NCBI GenBank assembly: GCA_023228945.1
Contig: JALOAI010000019.1
Span: forward strand, 1 to 64,000
Source of the DNA: Pigmentiphaga sp.
Lineage (GTDB): Bacteria; Pseudomonadota; Gammaproteobacteria; Burkholderiales; Burkholderiaceae_B
DNA length: 64,000 nucleotides
Direction: 5' to 3'
A model generated the notes under the pieces. That model saw only the letters and a list, made by a program, of their open reading frames with translations. It was not told the DNA's origin and made no database searches. This document shows, piece by piece, positions 1-9,171 of this stretch (the stretch's first letter is position 1; the number at the start of each line of letters is the position of its first letter). A program made the translations under genes and the position numbers.

Positions 1-1
1 C

Positions 2-105
<104 letters not shown>

Positions 106-112
<7 letters not shown>

Positions 113-131
113 AACCACGGCACAGATGATG
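106..131 (+). promoter_or_regulatory. conserved operator-like motif, copy 1
   Basis: The sequence reads ATGAAACCACGG followed by CACAGATGATG. It is nearly identical over 26 bases to copy 2 at 13066-13091 and closely similar to copies at 14073-14098 and 21868-21883. It lies about 145 bp upstream of the first Bug gene. The core ATCA-N4-TGAT, best seen in copies 2 and 3, is an inverted repeat, so a dimeric regulator is plausible. The protein that binds is unknown; the two LysR regulators nearby are candidates. Confidence 0.6.
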
Positions 132-276
132 TGCGGAAGAATGCCTGTTGGCGCTTCCGCTTTCGCGGCAGGATGTCTCCTCGCTGTACGGCAACGCCTC
201 GCGGCGCCGGCCTGGCCGCCGGTGGCGCGATAACGCGGCCGTACCTCGCCTCAAGACAACGACAAGGAGAATCTGC

Positions 277-1245
277 ATGTCGCGACGCATCACCGCCTGG
301 CTGGCGGTCTCGGCCATCGCCCTGCTCGCCACCGCCCCCGTCCACGCGTTTCCGGATAAGCCGGTGCGCATCATCGTGCCCTTTCCCGCCGGGGGCGTGA
401 CCGATGCCATGATCCGCCTGCTGCAAGCGCCGGTGAGCGCCGATCTGGGGCAGCCCGTGATCGTGGAGAATCGCCCCGGCGCGGCCGGCGCCATCGGCGC
501 CCGCGCCACCCTGGAGGCCGGCGCCGACGGCTACACCATTTTCATGGTGAACACCGGGCTGGTGGGCATTACGCCCTATGTCCAGGACAATGCCGACATC
601 GATTTCTCGCAACATTTCCGTGCCGTGGCCGGCCTCACTTCGGCGCCCTCGGTGCTGCTGGTCAACCCTGAAGTTCCGGCCGACTCTCTGCCGGCGTTCA
701 TCGACTACGCGCAAGCCCACCCCGGCCGTGTGAACTATGCCGTGGCGGGGCGCGGCGCCTATAGCGACCTGTCCACGGATCTCTTCGCCCGGCAAGCCGG
801 CCTGGAGATGGTGGCCGTCCCTTATCAAGGCAACGCACCGGCCACCATTGCCCTGCTCGGCAACGAGGTACAAATGCAACTGACGATCTTGTCGAGCGCC
901 ATGAACGGCTACATCCGCGACGGCCGCATCAAGGCCCTGGGCGTGGCCACCCGCGAGCCTTCGCCCCTGGTACCGGGCGTACCGCCGATCGCCGAGACTC
1001 TGCCCGGCTTCGAAGCCGTGGTCTACACCGGCATCGTGGCTCCCGCCGGCGTCCCCGACGACGTCGTGCGGCGCCTGAGCGACGCCTTTACCTCCGCCCT
1101 GGCCAACCCCGAGCTCGAGCAACGGCTGTTCGATATGGGCATGGAAAGCGCGGCGCTCGACGCCGCCGCCTACGACCAGCGCATTGCCAGCGAAATCGCC
1201 ACCTTCGCGCCCGCGGTACAGGCCTTCGTCGCCCAGACGCCGTAG
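277..1245 (+). CDS. Bug/TctC-family periplasmic solute-binding protein
   Basis: This 322-residue protein is a tripartite tricarboxylate transporter receptor of the Bug family, which binds carboxylates in the periplasm. The ATG at 277 is chosen because AAGGAGA precedes it and a clean signal peptide follows, ending in TAPVHA. The mature part opens with FPDKPVRIIVPFPAGG, the family hallmark, and has the GAxGAIGA segment near residue 70. No TctA/TctB membrane partners are seen anywhere in the window, so it is an orphan receptor. A second Bug gene and an acyl-CoA dehydrogenase follow on the same strand, which suggests a role in uptake or sensing of the island's substrate. The ligand cannot be read from sequence. 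Confidence 0.88.
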   Translation: MSRRITAWLAVSAIALLATAPVHAFPDKPVRIIVPFPAGGVTDAMIRLLQAPVSADLGQPVIVENRPGAAGAIGARATLEAGADGYTIFMVNTGLVGITPYVQDNADIDFSQHFRAVAGLTSAPSVLLVNPEVPADSLPAFIDYAQAHPGRVNYAVAGRGAYSDLSTDLFARQAGLEMVAVPYQGNAPATIALLGNEVQMQLTILSSAMNGYIRDGRIKALGVATREPSPLVPGVPPIAETLPGFEAVVYTGIVAPAGVPDDVVRRLSDAFTSALANPELEQRLFDMGMESAALDAAAYDQRIASEIATFAPAVQAFVAQTP

Positions 1246-1351
1246 CGTCCCGCCGCTCGGCGCCAGCCGGGCGGGCCCGGTCACGAGAGCCATGGTGGCG
1301 GCGCGCCCGAACCGCCGCGGCCCTCTCTTTTTTAACTTCTTGGAGACACTC

Positions 1352-2320
1352 ATGTTGCGTATGCTGCGCGCGACGGCCATTGCCGTCGGCACTTTGTTCG
1401 TCGGCGGCCAGGCCCTGGCGGCCTATCCCGACCGGCCCATTACCCTGGTGGTTCCCTACAACGCCGGCGGTCCCACCGACGCCATGGCCCGCATCCTGCA
1501 AGGCCCCTTGCAGAAGGAACTCGGCGTGACCATCGTGGTGGAAAACGTAGCAGGCGCCGGCGGCGCCATCGGCGCGCAGCGCGTGCTGCGGGCGCCCGCC
1601 GACGGCTACACCCTGTTCCTGGGCAACAATGGCCCCAGCGCGGTCACCCCCTTGCTGCAGGAGCCCACGCCTTTCGATCCGCTCCAGGACTTCACGCCGG
1701 TGTCGCTGATCTCGCGCGCCACCATGATCCTCGCCCTCAGCGGCCAGACCCCGGCGAAGACGCTCGCCGAGTTCGTCGCCTACGCCAAGACCCGCCCTGG
1801 CCAACTGAACTACGCCAGCGCCGGCATAGGTTCGCTGGGCCATCTGGCCAGCACCCTCATGATCCAGCAAGCCGGACTGGACATGGTGCACATTCCGTAC
1901 AAGGGTCAGGCGCCCACCGTCACCGCCCTCATGGCCGGCGAGGTGGACTTTCTGCTCACCACCCCCACCGACGCCATGCGCGCCCAGGACAAGGACGGCC
2001 GCATCCGCATCGTCGGCGTGACCTCGGCGCAGGAGTCGCCCTTCGACCCGGGCGTGGCGCCGATCGCCGAAACGGTGGAAGACTTCGTCCTGTATTCCTG
2101 GTTCGCCCTGCTGGTACGCAACGGTACGCCAGCCGATATCGTCGAGACGCTGCACGGGGCGGTCACGCGCGCGCTGGAAGACCCCGCGGTGAAGGAACGC
2201 TTTGCCGGCCTGGGCGTGGTCGCCGAAAGCAGCGATGGCCAGACCGTGGCCTCGCTCATCCGGCAGGATGTCGACCGCTGGTCGCAAGTGATCCGGGAGC
2301 ATGGCATCACGGCGCAATAA
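1352..2320 (+). CDS. Bug/TctC-family periplasmic solute-binding protein
   Basis: A second Bug receptor of 322 residues starts 106 bp after the first. TTGGAGA lies before the chosen ATG, and the signal peptide ends in GQALA. The mature start, AYPDRPITLVVPYNAGG, followed by DAMARILQ matches the family. It resembles its neighbour across the whole length, so the pair probably arose by tandem duplication and then diverged. Like the first it lacks TctAB partners. It is probably co-transcribed with the flanking genes and controlled from the motif at 106. Confidence 0.88.
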   Translation: MLRMLRATAIAVGTLFVGGQALAAYPDRPITLVVPYNAGGPTDAMARILQGPLQKELGVTIVVENVAGAGGAIGAQRVLRAPADGYTLFLGNNGPSAVTPLLQEPTPFDPLQDFTPVSLISRATMILALSGQTPAKTLAEFVAYAKTRPGQLNYASAGIGSLGHLASTLMIQQAGLDMVHIPYKGQAPTVTALMAGEVDFLLTTPTDAMRAQDKDGRIRIVGVTSAQESPFDPGVAPIAETVEDFVLYSWFALLVRNGTPADIVETLHGAVTRALEDPAVKERFAGLGVVAESSDGQTVASLIRQDVDRWSQVIREHGITAQ

Positions 2321-2527
2321 GCCGACCATGCCACCAAGCCCCGCGCCCGAGACTCCCGGCCGCCTTCGTTTCCCGAATGCGCCGGCAAAGCGGGCGAATC
2401 GTACATCGTTCACGGTTGCCGCCTGACGCTCAGGCGTCCTTTGTCGGCTTACCGGCCCCTTCCTCCATGGCGGCATGGCCGACGGGCCGGCCCGCCATTC
2501 CTTTCACTTCCACCGGGAATCCTTCTC

Positions 2528-3676
2528 ATGGACTTCACCCCCGAAGAGCAGGCGTTTCGCGACAGCGTGCGCCGCTTTGCCGAAAAACACGTGGCGCCGC
2601 TGGCCGCCGAACTCGACGAGCAAGACCGCTTTCCGCACGAGCTCATCCCTCTGTACGGCGAGATGGGTCTGCTGCAGCTCTGGGTGCCGGAAGCCTATGG
2701 CGGCCCCGGCGCCAACCTGACCATGGTGTGCAGCGCGCGCGAGGAAATCGCGCGCTTCTCGGAAGCCTGCAGCCTGCTGGCCGGTGAAACCACCATGTTC
2801 GTGCTGCCCCTGGTGCACTTCGGCAGCGAGGAACAAAAGGAACGCTACCTGCCCAAGATCGCCGAAGGCCGCACGCTCACCGCCATCGCTCTGTCGGAGC
2901 CCGGCGCCGGCTCCGATGTGAGCGCGATCCGCACCCGCGCCGTGCGCGACGGCGACGACTACCTGATTACCGGGCAGAAGCAGTGGTGTTCGTTCGGCAA
3001 CGTGGCCCAGCACATCCTGGTGTTCGCCAAGACCAGCGAAGGCGGCGGAGTGGACAACATCAGCCCCTTCATCGTGGACGTCGAAGGCGCCGACGGCCTG
3101 AGCTTTGGCAAGCCCGAGCGCAAGATGGGCATGAAGGGCGCGGTGAACGTGCCGGTCTTCCTCGATCAGGTGCGGGTACCCGCGGCCAACCGCCTGGGCG
3201 AGGAAGGCAAGGGTTTCCGGGCCGCGATGCGGGCATTGGACCTGAACCGGCCGGCGATTGCCGCCGCCTCGGTGGGGTTGGCCCAGGGCGCCCTGGATGT
3301 GGCCGCCGCCTATGCCCTGGAACGCCAGCAGTTCAAGCGGCCGATCGCCGAATTCCAGGGCATCCAGTTCATGCTGGCCGATATGGCCATGCAATTGGAA
3401 GCCGCTCGCAGCCTGCTGTACCGCTGCACCCGCGCGGGCGATCGCGGCGACTGGGATCGCCTGCCCATGCTGGCGAGCATGGCCAAATGCTTTGCCAGCG
3501 ACATGGCGATGAAGGTCACCACCGATGCGGTGCAGGTTCTGGGAGGCTATGGCTACATCAAGGATTATCCGGTGGAGCGCATGATGCGCGATGCCAAGCT
3601 CAACCAGATCTTCGAGGGCACCAACCAGATCCAGCGCATCGTGGTGGCGCGAGAGCTGCTGCGGCAGTATCGCTAG
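2528..3676 (+). CDS. acyl-CoA dehydrogenase
   Basis: This 382-residue flavoprotein has the complete acyl-CoA dehydrogenase fold and oxidises an acyl-CoA to the 2,3-enoyl-CoA, passing electrons to ETF. Visible signatures are SEPGAGSD near residue 125, the ERQQFKRPIAEFQ FAD/dimer motif near 265, and IFEGTNQIQR near the C-terminus. The Glu of that last motif is the catalytic base in MCAD-type enzymes. It closely resembles the enzyme at 14180. The 207-bp gap to the Bug gene has no ORF of note. A strong hairpin lies just after the stop. Confidence 0.93.
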   Translation: MDFTPEEQAFRDSVRRFAEKHVAPLAAELDEQDRFPHELIPLYGEMGLLQLWVPEAYGGPGANLTMVCSAREEIARFSEACSLLAGETTMFVLPLVHFGSEEQKERYLPKIAEGRTLTAIALSEPGAGSDVSAIRTRAVRDGDDYLITGQKQWCSFGNVAQHILVFAKTSEGGGVDNISPFIVDVEGADGLSFGKPERKMGMKGAVNVPVFLDQVRVPAANRLGEEGKGFRAAMRALDLNRPAIAAASVGLAQGALDVAAAYALERQQFKRPIAEFQGIQFMLADMAMQLEAARSLLYRCTRAGDRGDWDRLPMLASMAKCFASDMAMKVTTDAVQVLGGYGYIKDYPVERMMRDAKLNQIFEGTNQIQRIVVARELLRQYR

Positions 3677-3690
3677 GCACGGCGCCCTTC

Positions 3691-3713
3691 GTGAAGCCCC
3701 GGCGGGGCTTCAC
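3691..3713 (+). terminator. hairpin after the acyl-CoA dehydrogenase gene
   Basis: A perfect 10-bp stem (GTGAAGCCCC / GGGGCTTCAC) with a GGC loop lies 15 bp past the stop codon and between convergent genes. There is no clear T-run, so it is a terminator-like hairpin that could act on both strands. Confidence 0.6.
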
Positions 3714-3816
3714 TGCGGGATAGCAGGGTTTGGGCCCACGAGGGTTCAGACCGGCTTGGAGCACCCCCGGGCCGGCCGGTTCAGGGCGGTCCGCCGGCCT
3801 CGGCGCGGAACGAAGC

Positions 3817-4956
3817 CTAAGCCGCCGATCGGGCCAGCTCGCGCCGCCGGTACGCGGCTTGCGTGCCGCCCGCCATCACGGCCTCTACGTGCGGCCACAG
3901 CCGCTCGCCGCGGCGGCCTTCCAGCGCCTCTTCCAGGGTCCACTCTCCCGCCCGATGCATCAGCGCCGCCTTGCACTGCCAGATGCAGAGAATGCGATAC
4001 GCGTTGAACACCCAGTAATAGCCATGCAGCGCCGGATCGCGGCCGGTGCGGGCGCAATAATAGGCCACGCTGGCCTCGTCGTCGCCGAATCCCTCGCAGC
4101 GCTCCGTCGTGGTGTCGTCGCCGTGATAAAGCTCGTAGAGGAAGACATGGAACAACAGGTAGGATAAGTCGATCATCGGATCACCGATCACCGCCAGTTC
4201 CCAGTCAAGCAAGGCCGCGGGTTCGAAATCGCGAAAGATGATGTTGCCGAAGCGGGCATCGCCCCACACGACCCCGGCGGGATCGCCGGGTGGCGCCCGC
4301 CGCGCCAGCCAATCCCGCAGGACGGCCAGCCGTGCATCGCCGGGACCGGGCAATTGGGCTTCACCCCAGGCGGCGATATCTGCCCAGTGCGCCAGATGCT
4401 GCTGCATCCGGGGCTGCCGCCGATCGGGCCAATCGCAAGCATCCCGCAGCGGCCCCGTACTCTCGATGCCGGCCAGGGCCACGAGCTGATCCAGGGTACG
4501 CCACCACATGGCTTCGCGCTGGCCGGGCAAGGCGTCGACGATCCAACCGGCCTTGAGATAGTTCGGCTGGTCGGGTGCCACGCTGCCCGCCACGAAGTCG
4601 GTGATGAAGAAGGGCTGGCCAATGGCCTCGGGATCGAGCTCCAGCCAGCGGCAAGGCGCCATCGCCACATCGTTCCGGCCCTGAAGATGCGTCATGAACG
4701 CGAACTGGCGGCCCAGGTCGTAATGGGGGAACAAACCCGCTTCGATGGGCGGCGTACGCAGGATGAAGGCGTTCGCGGGCTCGCCGTGACGCTGCAGCTC
4801 GATGCGGTAGGTGGCGTTGGAGAAGCCGTTGGCCTGGCTGGCTTCGGTCAGCGAGGTCACCTGCCCCCCCTCCCAGCCGGGCTGCCGGCGCAGCCATGCT
4901 TGCAGGCGACCACGCAGCACTTCGGGATCGGGATGTCCGCGAAACACAATCGCCAT
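3817..4956 (-). CDS. APH-family phosphotransferase (ACAD10/11 kinase-domain type)
   Basis: This 379-residue protein has an aminoglycoside-phosphotransferase/choline-kinase fold of the type fused to acyl-CoA dehydrogenases in ACAD10 and ACAD11. Motifs visible are GFSNATYRI (nucleotide loop), WGDARFGNIIF (catalytic loop with Asp and Asn), and LLDWELAVIGDPMIDL (metal-binding Asp). AAGGAGTAGA precedes the ATG, and only 5 bp separate it from the upstream gene, so it is the last gene of the leftward operon. In ACAD10/11 the kinase phosphorylates 4-hydroxyacyl-CoAs before elimination. A similar role with one of the separate acyl-CoA dehydrogenases here is inference; antibiotic resistance is unlikely. 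Confidence 0.82.
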   Translation of the reverse strand: MAIVFRGHPDPEVLRGRLQAWLRRQPGWEGGQVTSLTEASQANGFSNATYRIELQRHGEPANAFILRTPPIEAGLFPHYDLGRQFAFMTHLQGRNDVAMAPCRWLELDPEAIGQPFFITDFVAGSVAPDQPNYLKAGWIVDALPGQREAMWWRTLDQLVALAGIESTGPLRDACDWPDRRQPRMQQHLAHWADIAAWGEAQLPGPGDARLAVLRDWLARRAPPGDPAGVVWGDARFGNIIFRDFEPAALLDWELAVIGDPMIDLSYLLFHVFLYELYHGDDTTTERCEGFGDDEASVAYYCARTGRDPALHGYYWVFNAYRILCIWQCKAALMHRAGEWTLEEALEGRRGERLWPHVEAVMAGGTQAAYRRRELARSAA

Positions 4957-4961
4957 ATCGT

Positions 4962-6128
4962 CTACTCCTTTGCAGCGGCCTGCGGCCATTCATTGAAATG
5001 CCCCTGGCCGGTAAAACCGTCGGTGCGGCCGAACAGCGTGTATTCGAACAAGCCCTCGCCCCGCTGGCCTTCGAACGCCATCTCGGCCAGGCAATCGATG
5101 GGGCCGGCCAGAACCGGATCCCGCCGGTTCAGGTCGAAGGTGGCGACATCGGTCACCTCCTCGCCGCGATACTGGCCATGGATCCATTTGAGCAGGGTGC
5201 GGTTGCCATAGCCCGTACCCGCTTCCAGATAGACGGGCAACAACTGGCGGATCGCAAGCACCTTGTCGGGCATCCCTTCCTGCACAAAACGCACGTCGGC
5301 TTGCTCGATGAAGCGGCGGTCGGCGCTGAAGCGCAGGTTCTCCCAGTAGGGCCGGCCCAGGGATTCCGGCGGCCGGCCATCGTGCCAAAGCCGTATCGCC
5401 TCTTCCAGCGCACGGCGGCCGGCGCCGTCTTCATGCAGCTTGATGTTGATTGAAAAGCCTTCGAACCGGCAGGACATATGCAGCCGGCGAAAATCGGTGG
5501 TGCCGAACAGGCCGCTGACCGCGCGATCGCCCACCGGCGCCTCGTCGGCGGATTCGGGCCGGCCTATGGGGCGTATTCCCCAGGAACGGTCACGATAGCC
5601 GCGCAGCGGCGTATCGCCGCTCGCCCAGCGACGCTCGCCGAGGCTCAGCCAGCCTTCGTAGCATGCGCTCTGGCAATAGCGCATCACATCGTGGATGACG
5701 CGGCCATTGCGACGCATGATTTGGCGCGGCTCCAGGCGGGGCGAGTGATCGCCGACGAACACCAGATCGGCCTCGATGCCGCTGTCGTTGGGCCCGATGG
5801 TCAGGCGCAAGCGCTTGAGGCCTTCCAGCACCTCGACCCGGATCGGGCCGCAGGACATATCGCTGCGATCAGCCAATCGGCGCGAGCTGCGCAGCGTCGT
5901 TTGCCGGTCGCCCACCCGCACCGTGACGAAAGCGTCCTGCGTGCCCCGATTGGGGTACTGTCCCAAACCGAGGATGAGGAAGAAAGAGTCGTCGCCGGCG
6001 TGCGCGTTGAAGTAATGCCGGTCGTAGAAGTTGCGGTCGCTGGTAGCGAGATGGCGTACCGGCTCGGGCACCTGATGGATCAGGAAATCGTCGAAAGCCG
6101 ACAGGCCATCGGGATGGGGATCGGACAT
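4962..6128 (-). CDS. conserved protein of unknown function, CrtC/AttH-like (DUF7064/7065 type)
   Basis: This 388-residue protein has no signal peptide. It carries LGLGQYPNRGTQDAFVTVR near residue 50, GPIRVEVLEGLKRLRL near 95 and YRDRSWGIRPIG near 180. These resemble the soluble beta-rich family related to hydroxyneurosporene-dehydratase/AttH proteins, often found in catabolic clusters with APH kinases and acyl-CoA dehydrogenases. The family assignment is from recalled pattern only. AGGAGCC before the ATG supports the start. It lies between the TRAP permease and the kinase in one operon. CrtC hydrates isoprenoid double bonds, so a hydratase-like role on the island's substrate is possible but not shown. 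Confidence 0.6.
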   Translation of the reverse strand: MSDPHPDGLSAFDDFLIHQVPEPVRHLATSDRNFYDRHYFNAHAGDDSFFLILGLGQYPNRGTQDAFVTVRVGDRQTTLRSSRRLADRSDMSCGPIRVEVLEGLKRLRLTIGPNDSGIEADLVFVGDHSPRLEPRQIMRRNGRVIHDVMRYCQSACYEGWLSLGERRWASGDTPLRGYRDRSWGIRPIGRPESADEAPVGDRAVSGLFGTTDFRRLHMSCRFEGFSINIKLHEDGAGRRALEEAIRLWHDGRPPESLGRPYWENLRFSADRRFIEQADVRFVQEGMPDKVLAIRQLLPVYLEAGTGYGNRTLLKWIHGQYRGEEVTDVATFDLNRRDPVLAGPIDCLAEMAFEGQRGEGLFEYTLFGRTDGFTGQGHFNEWPQAAAKE

Positions 6129-6189
6129 GAAAGGCTCCTGCGCCGCCATCGGGGCCGGCGCTTTGAACGGTAAGAAGGGAGTTCGCCCA

Positions 6190-7494
6190 TTACTGCCCGC
6201 CTGGGAACAAGGCGTAAGGCAGCCATAGCGACAAGGCCGGCACGAGCGCGACCAGCGCCAGACGGAACAAATCGACTACCACGAATGGAATCACCCCGAG
6301 AACGATGCGGCTCATGGGGATGTCCGGCACCACGGAACGGATCACGAACAGATTCACGCCGATGGGTGGCGTGATCAGGCCGATCTCCACGACCACCACC
6401 ACCACGATGCCGAACCACACCGGATCGAAGCCCAGGGCCACGATCACCGGGAAGAAGATGGGGATGGTGAGCAGCAGGATGGAAAGGCTTTCGAGCACGC
6501 AGCCGATCACCAGGTAGATCAGCAGCATGATGGTGATCACCCAGAACGGCGACATGCCGTCGGCGTTGACCATCGCCATCAGGGCATGGTGGATGCCGGT
6601 CTGGTTGATCAGCTCGCCAAAGATCGCCGCGCCCAGGATGATGGCGAACATCATGCAAGAAGTCTTGGCGGTGTCGACCAGGATGTGATAAAGCTGCGGG
6701 CCACGCACCGAATGCCGCGACAGGGCATAGACCAGGGAGGCGGCGGCGCCGATGCCCGACGCCTCCACCGTGGTAAACCACCCGCTGTAGATGCCGCTCA
6801 TGACCAGGCCGAAGATCGCCAGCACCGGCCATAGCGAGAGAATCAGCCGCGCCTTGGGCGTGGGGTCGGACTCCATGACCGCCGGCGCCGAATCCGGCTT
6901 GCGCCATATCGTCCACTTGACGGCAATGAAATAGCCCAGCACGCCGACCAAGCCTGGAATCATGCCCGCCGCGAACAGCATGCCGATGTGGGTCTGGGTG
7001 GCCACGCCGTACACCACCAGCAACACGCTGGGCGGAATCAGGATGCCCAGCGTGCCGCCAGCCGCCACCGAGGCGGACGATAGCCCATCGGAGTAGCCCA
7101 GGCGCCGCATGTCGGGAATGGCGACCCGGCCCACCGTCGCCGCCGTGGCCACGCTGGAGCCGCAAATGGCGCTGAAACCGCCGGCCGTGAGCACCGTGGC
7201 CATGGCCACGCCGCCCTTGCGCCGGCCCAGCACGGCCTGCGCGGCGCGAAATAGGTCGTACGAGACGCCCGAGCCCGCCACCAGGTTGCCCATGAGGATG
7301 AACAAGGGCAGCACGATCAGGGGATACGACATGGTGACGTCGCGCGTCACGGCCATCACCATGCTGATCGCCGCGGTGGTGTCATTGAGCAAGATGTAGC
7401 CCATCAGGCCGACGAATCCCAGCCCCAGCGCGATCGGCACCTGGAAAAAAATCAGGGCGAAGGCGGCCAAAAATGCCAACAAGGCGAGGGTCAT
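6190..7494 (-). CDS. dctM: TRAP transporter large permease, DctM
   Basis: This 434-residue, highly hydrophobic protein is the large membrane subunit of a TRAP transporter and catalyses sodium- or proton-driven uptake of the solute delivered by DctP. It has the expected dozen or so membrane segments. Family stretches such as GGFSAICGSSVATAATVG and GTLGILIPPSVLLVVYG are present. Its ATG overlaps the dctQ stop as ATGA, with GGAGGA inside dctQ as ribosome binding site, so the two are translationally coupled. Start and length fit the family. Confidence 0.92.
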   Translation of the reverse strand: MTLALLAFLAAFALIFFQVPIALGLGFVGLMGYILLNDTTAAISMVMAVTRDVTMSYPLIVLPLFILMGNLVAGSGVSYDLFRAAQAVLGRRKGGVAMATVLTAGGFSAICGSSVATAATVGRVAIPDMRRLGYSDGLSSASVAAGGTLGILIPPSVLLVVYGVATQTHIGMLFAAGMIPGLVGVLGYFIAVKWTIWRKPDSAPAVMESDPTPKARLILSLWPVLAIFGLVMSGIYSGWFTTVEASGIGAAASLVYALSRHSVRGPQLYHILVDTAKTSCMMFAIILGAAIFGELINQTGIHHALMAMVNADGMSPFWVITIMLLIYLVIGCVLESLSILLLTIPIFFPVIVALGFDPVWFGIVVVVVVEIGLITPPIGVNLFVIRSVVPDIPMSRIVLGVIPFVVVDLFRLALVALVPALSLWLPYALFPGGQ

Positions 7495-8000
7495 AGCAGA
7501 TCCTCCGGTTTCGCGGCATCGGCGAGCGGCGTGCAGCCGCGCCACAAATGGCAAACGGCCCAGGCCAAACTCAAGAGCACGGTCAGCGCGGCGAGTGCGG
7601 TCAGCCCGCCGAATATCCAGGGCAGCGGAATCCCGAGCAGGGGCGTGACTTCGTCGAACTCGGCCACACGCGAGGTGTGGCGGGCCAGCGCCCAGGTCAC
7701 GCTGCCAAACACGATGGCGCCGATCAGGCCGCTGAGCACCTGCTGGACGCGCGCCATGGTCGGCAACTCGATCAGGTCGACCGTGACGTGTCCGCCCCGG
7801 ATCGCCAGCACCGGCAGGAACAGGAAGATGGAAGCCGCCAGGATGATCTCCAGAATTTCAGCCGCCCAGGGCAAGGGATGGTTCCAGCCATTGCGCCCCA
7901 CGACGTCGACCAGAACGATGGCCATCAGGGCCAGCAGCGCGATGGCCGTCAGCCCTTCCAGCACACGCACGCCCCACAGAGTGATCGAGCGTAGCGTCAT
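7491..8000 (-). CDS. dctQ: TRAP transporter small permease, DctQ
   Basis: This 169-residue protein has four predicted membrane segments and the small TRAP subunit signature, with VVGRNGWNHPLPWAAEI near residue 33. It forms the membrane complex with DctM. It starts 3 bp after the dctP stop and ends in a 4-bp overlap with dctM, so dctPQM is one unit. The order P-Q-M is the usual one for this transporter class. Confidence 0.9.
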   Translation of the reverse strand: MTLRSITLWGVRVLEGLTAIALLALMAIVLVDVVGRNGWNHPLPWAAEILEIILAASIFLFLPVLAIRGGHVTVDLIELPTMARVQQVLSGLIGAIVFGSVTWALARHTSRVAEFDEVTPLLGIPLPWIFGGLTALAALTVLLSLAWAVCHLWRGCTPLADAAKPEDLL

Positions 8001-8003
8001 GAT

Positions 8004-9041
8004 TTACTGGCCGTTCTCGACCGCCTTGACTTCATCGCGCAAGGCCTGCAGCAAGGCCTGCGGATCCTTCACGCCCCGCTTGCGCGCCCGCTCGGCCCAG
8101 GCGGTTTCCAGCGGCGCCAGCGCGGTTTTCATCTCGGCCATGAGTTCGGGGCTGGCCACCTCGACCGATTGCCCCGCGTCGCGCAGCGCCTTCCAGGCCG
8201 CTTCATTGCCCTCGATGTAGGCTTCGCCGATCTGGCGGGCGAAGGTTTCACCGGAGATCGCCATGATGGCGTCGCGGTCTTTCTGCGACAGCGAGTTCCA
8301 TTTTTTCTCGTTGATCGCGAGCGTGAGGATGGAGTTGGTGAGCGCTCCGGGCACGATGGTGGCAAAGCGCGACGCCTCCACCAGATTGAAGGGGGGGATC
8401 GATTCGGGCGGCATGACGGTGCCATCGAGCACGCCCGAGGACATCAGCTCGTAGGTTTCGGTGGCGGGGCGCGACACCGGCACGGCGCCGAGCAGGTTGA
8501 GCAGGTCGGTGGTGCCCTTGGAGTTGCTGCGAATCTTCAGGCCCTTGAAGTCGTCCAGTTTCTCGATCTTGCGCTGGTTGTTGAACAGCTCGGGCGGCGC
8601 CACCACGAATACCGAAAGCGGCACCACGCCGCGGTACTCGCCATACTGGGCCACGTGCTTGGTATAGAAGCGATGCAGGGCGGGGCCGAAGATCTCGGCG
8701 CGATCGCCATTGAAGGGCAGCTCGCCCACTTCGAGGATATCGAAGCGGCCCGGCGTGTAGCCGTTGGAGAACACGACGATGTCGGCCTGGCCATCGCGGG
8801 CCACGTCGTACTGGCCCTGCACGCTGCCCACGACCTTGGGCAGGGTTTCGATCTTCACCCGGCCCTCGGTCACCCGCTCGACCTCGGCCTTCCAGGGATC
8901 GACCACATTCACCCGCATCACCTGGCCTTCCGGAAACCAGTTGGAGTGCCGCAACACCGTGGTTTGCGCCTGGGTCGGCAGGGTTACCGAAGCCATCAGG
9001 CCGGCCGCGGCCAGCGTGCTCAAGAGAGGAAAACGAAACAT
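8004..9041 (-). CDS. dctP: TRAP transporter periplasmic binding protein, DctP
   Basis: This 345-residue protein has a signal peptide ending near TLPTQAQ, then TVLRHSNWFPEGQ, the usual DctP mature start. The middle contains LKIRSNSKGTTDLLNLLGAVPVS, the region whose Arg pairs with ligand carboxylates in the family. CAGGAGACAT precedes the ATG. It supplies the substrate to DctQM. The 130-bp gap to the P450 gene upstream holds a small CCGCC/GGCGG hairpin but no obvious separate promoter. The ligand is probably an organic acid related to the P450 pathway; the exact compound is unknown. Confidence 0.92.
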   Translation of the reverse strand: MFRFPLLSTLAAAGLMASVTLPTQAQTTVLRHSNWFPEGQVMRVNVVDPWKAEVERVTEGRVKIETLPKVVGSVQGQYDVARDGQADIVVFSNGYTPGRFDILEVGELPFNGDRAEIFGPALHRFYTKHVAQYGEYRGVVPLSVFVVAPPELFNNQRKIEKLDDFKGLKIRSNSKGTTDLLNLLGAVPVSRPATETYELMSSGVLDGTVMPPESIPPFNLVEASRFATIVPGALTNSILTLAINEKKWNSLSQKDRDAIMAISGETFARQIGEAYIEGNEAAWKALRDAGQSVEVASPELMAEMKTALAPLETAWAERARKRGVKDPQALLQALRDEVKAVENGQ

Positions 9042-9171
9042 GGAATGTCTCCTGTTTTTGTTCGCACCGCCCCAAAAGGCGGCAAAAGGTTGGCGACCGG
9101 CGGCAACCGTGCATCGGCGCCGCCGCCGTCATCGGAAAAAGCGAAAACGTGATACTCGGCGCGCAGGCGCC

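Noticed and set aside
3817..4956. aminoglycoside resistance gene
   Set aside because: The APH fold is present, but motifs and operon context match the ACAD10/11-type kinases rather than antibiotic kinases.
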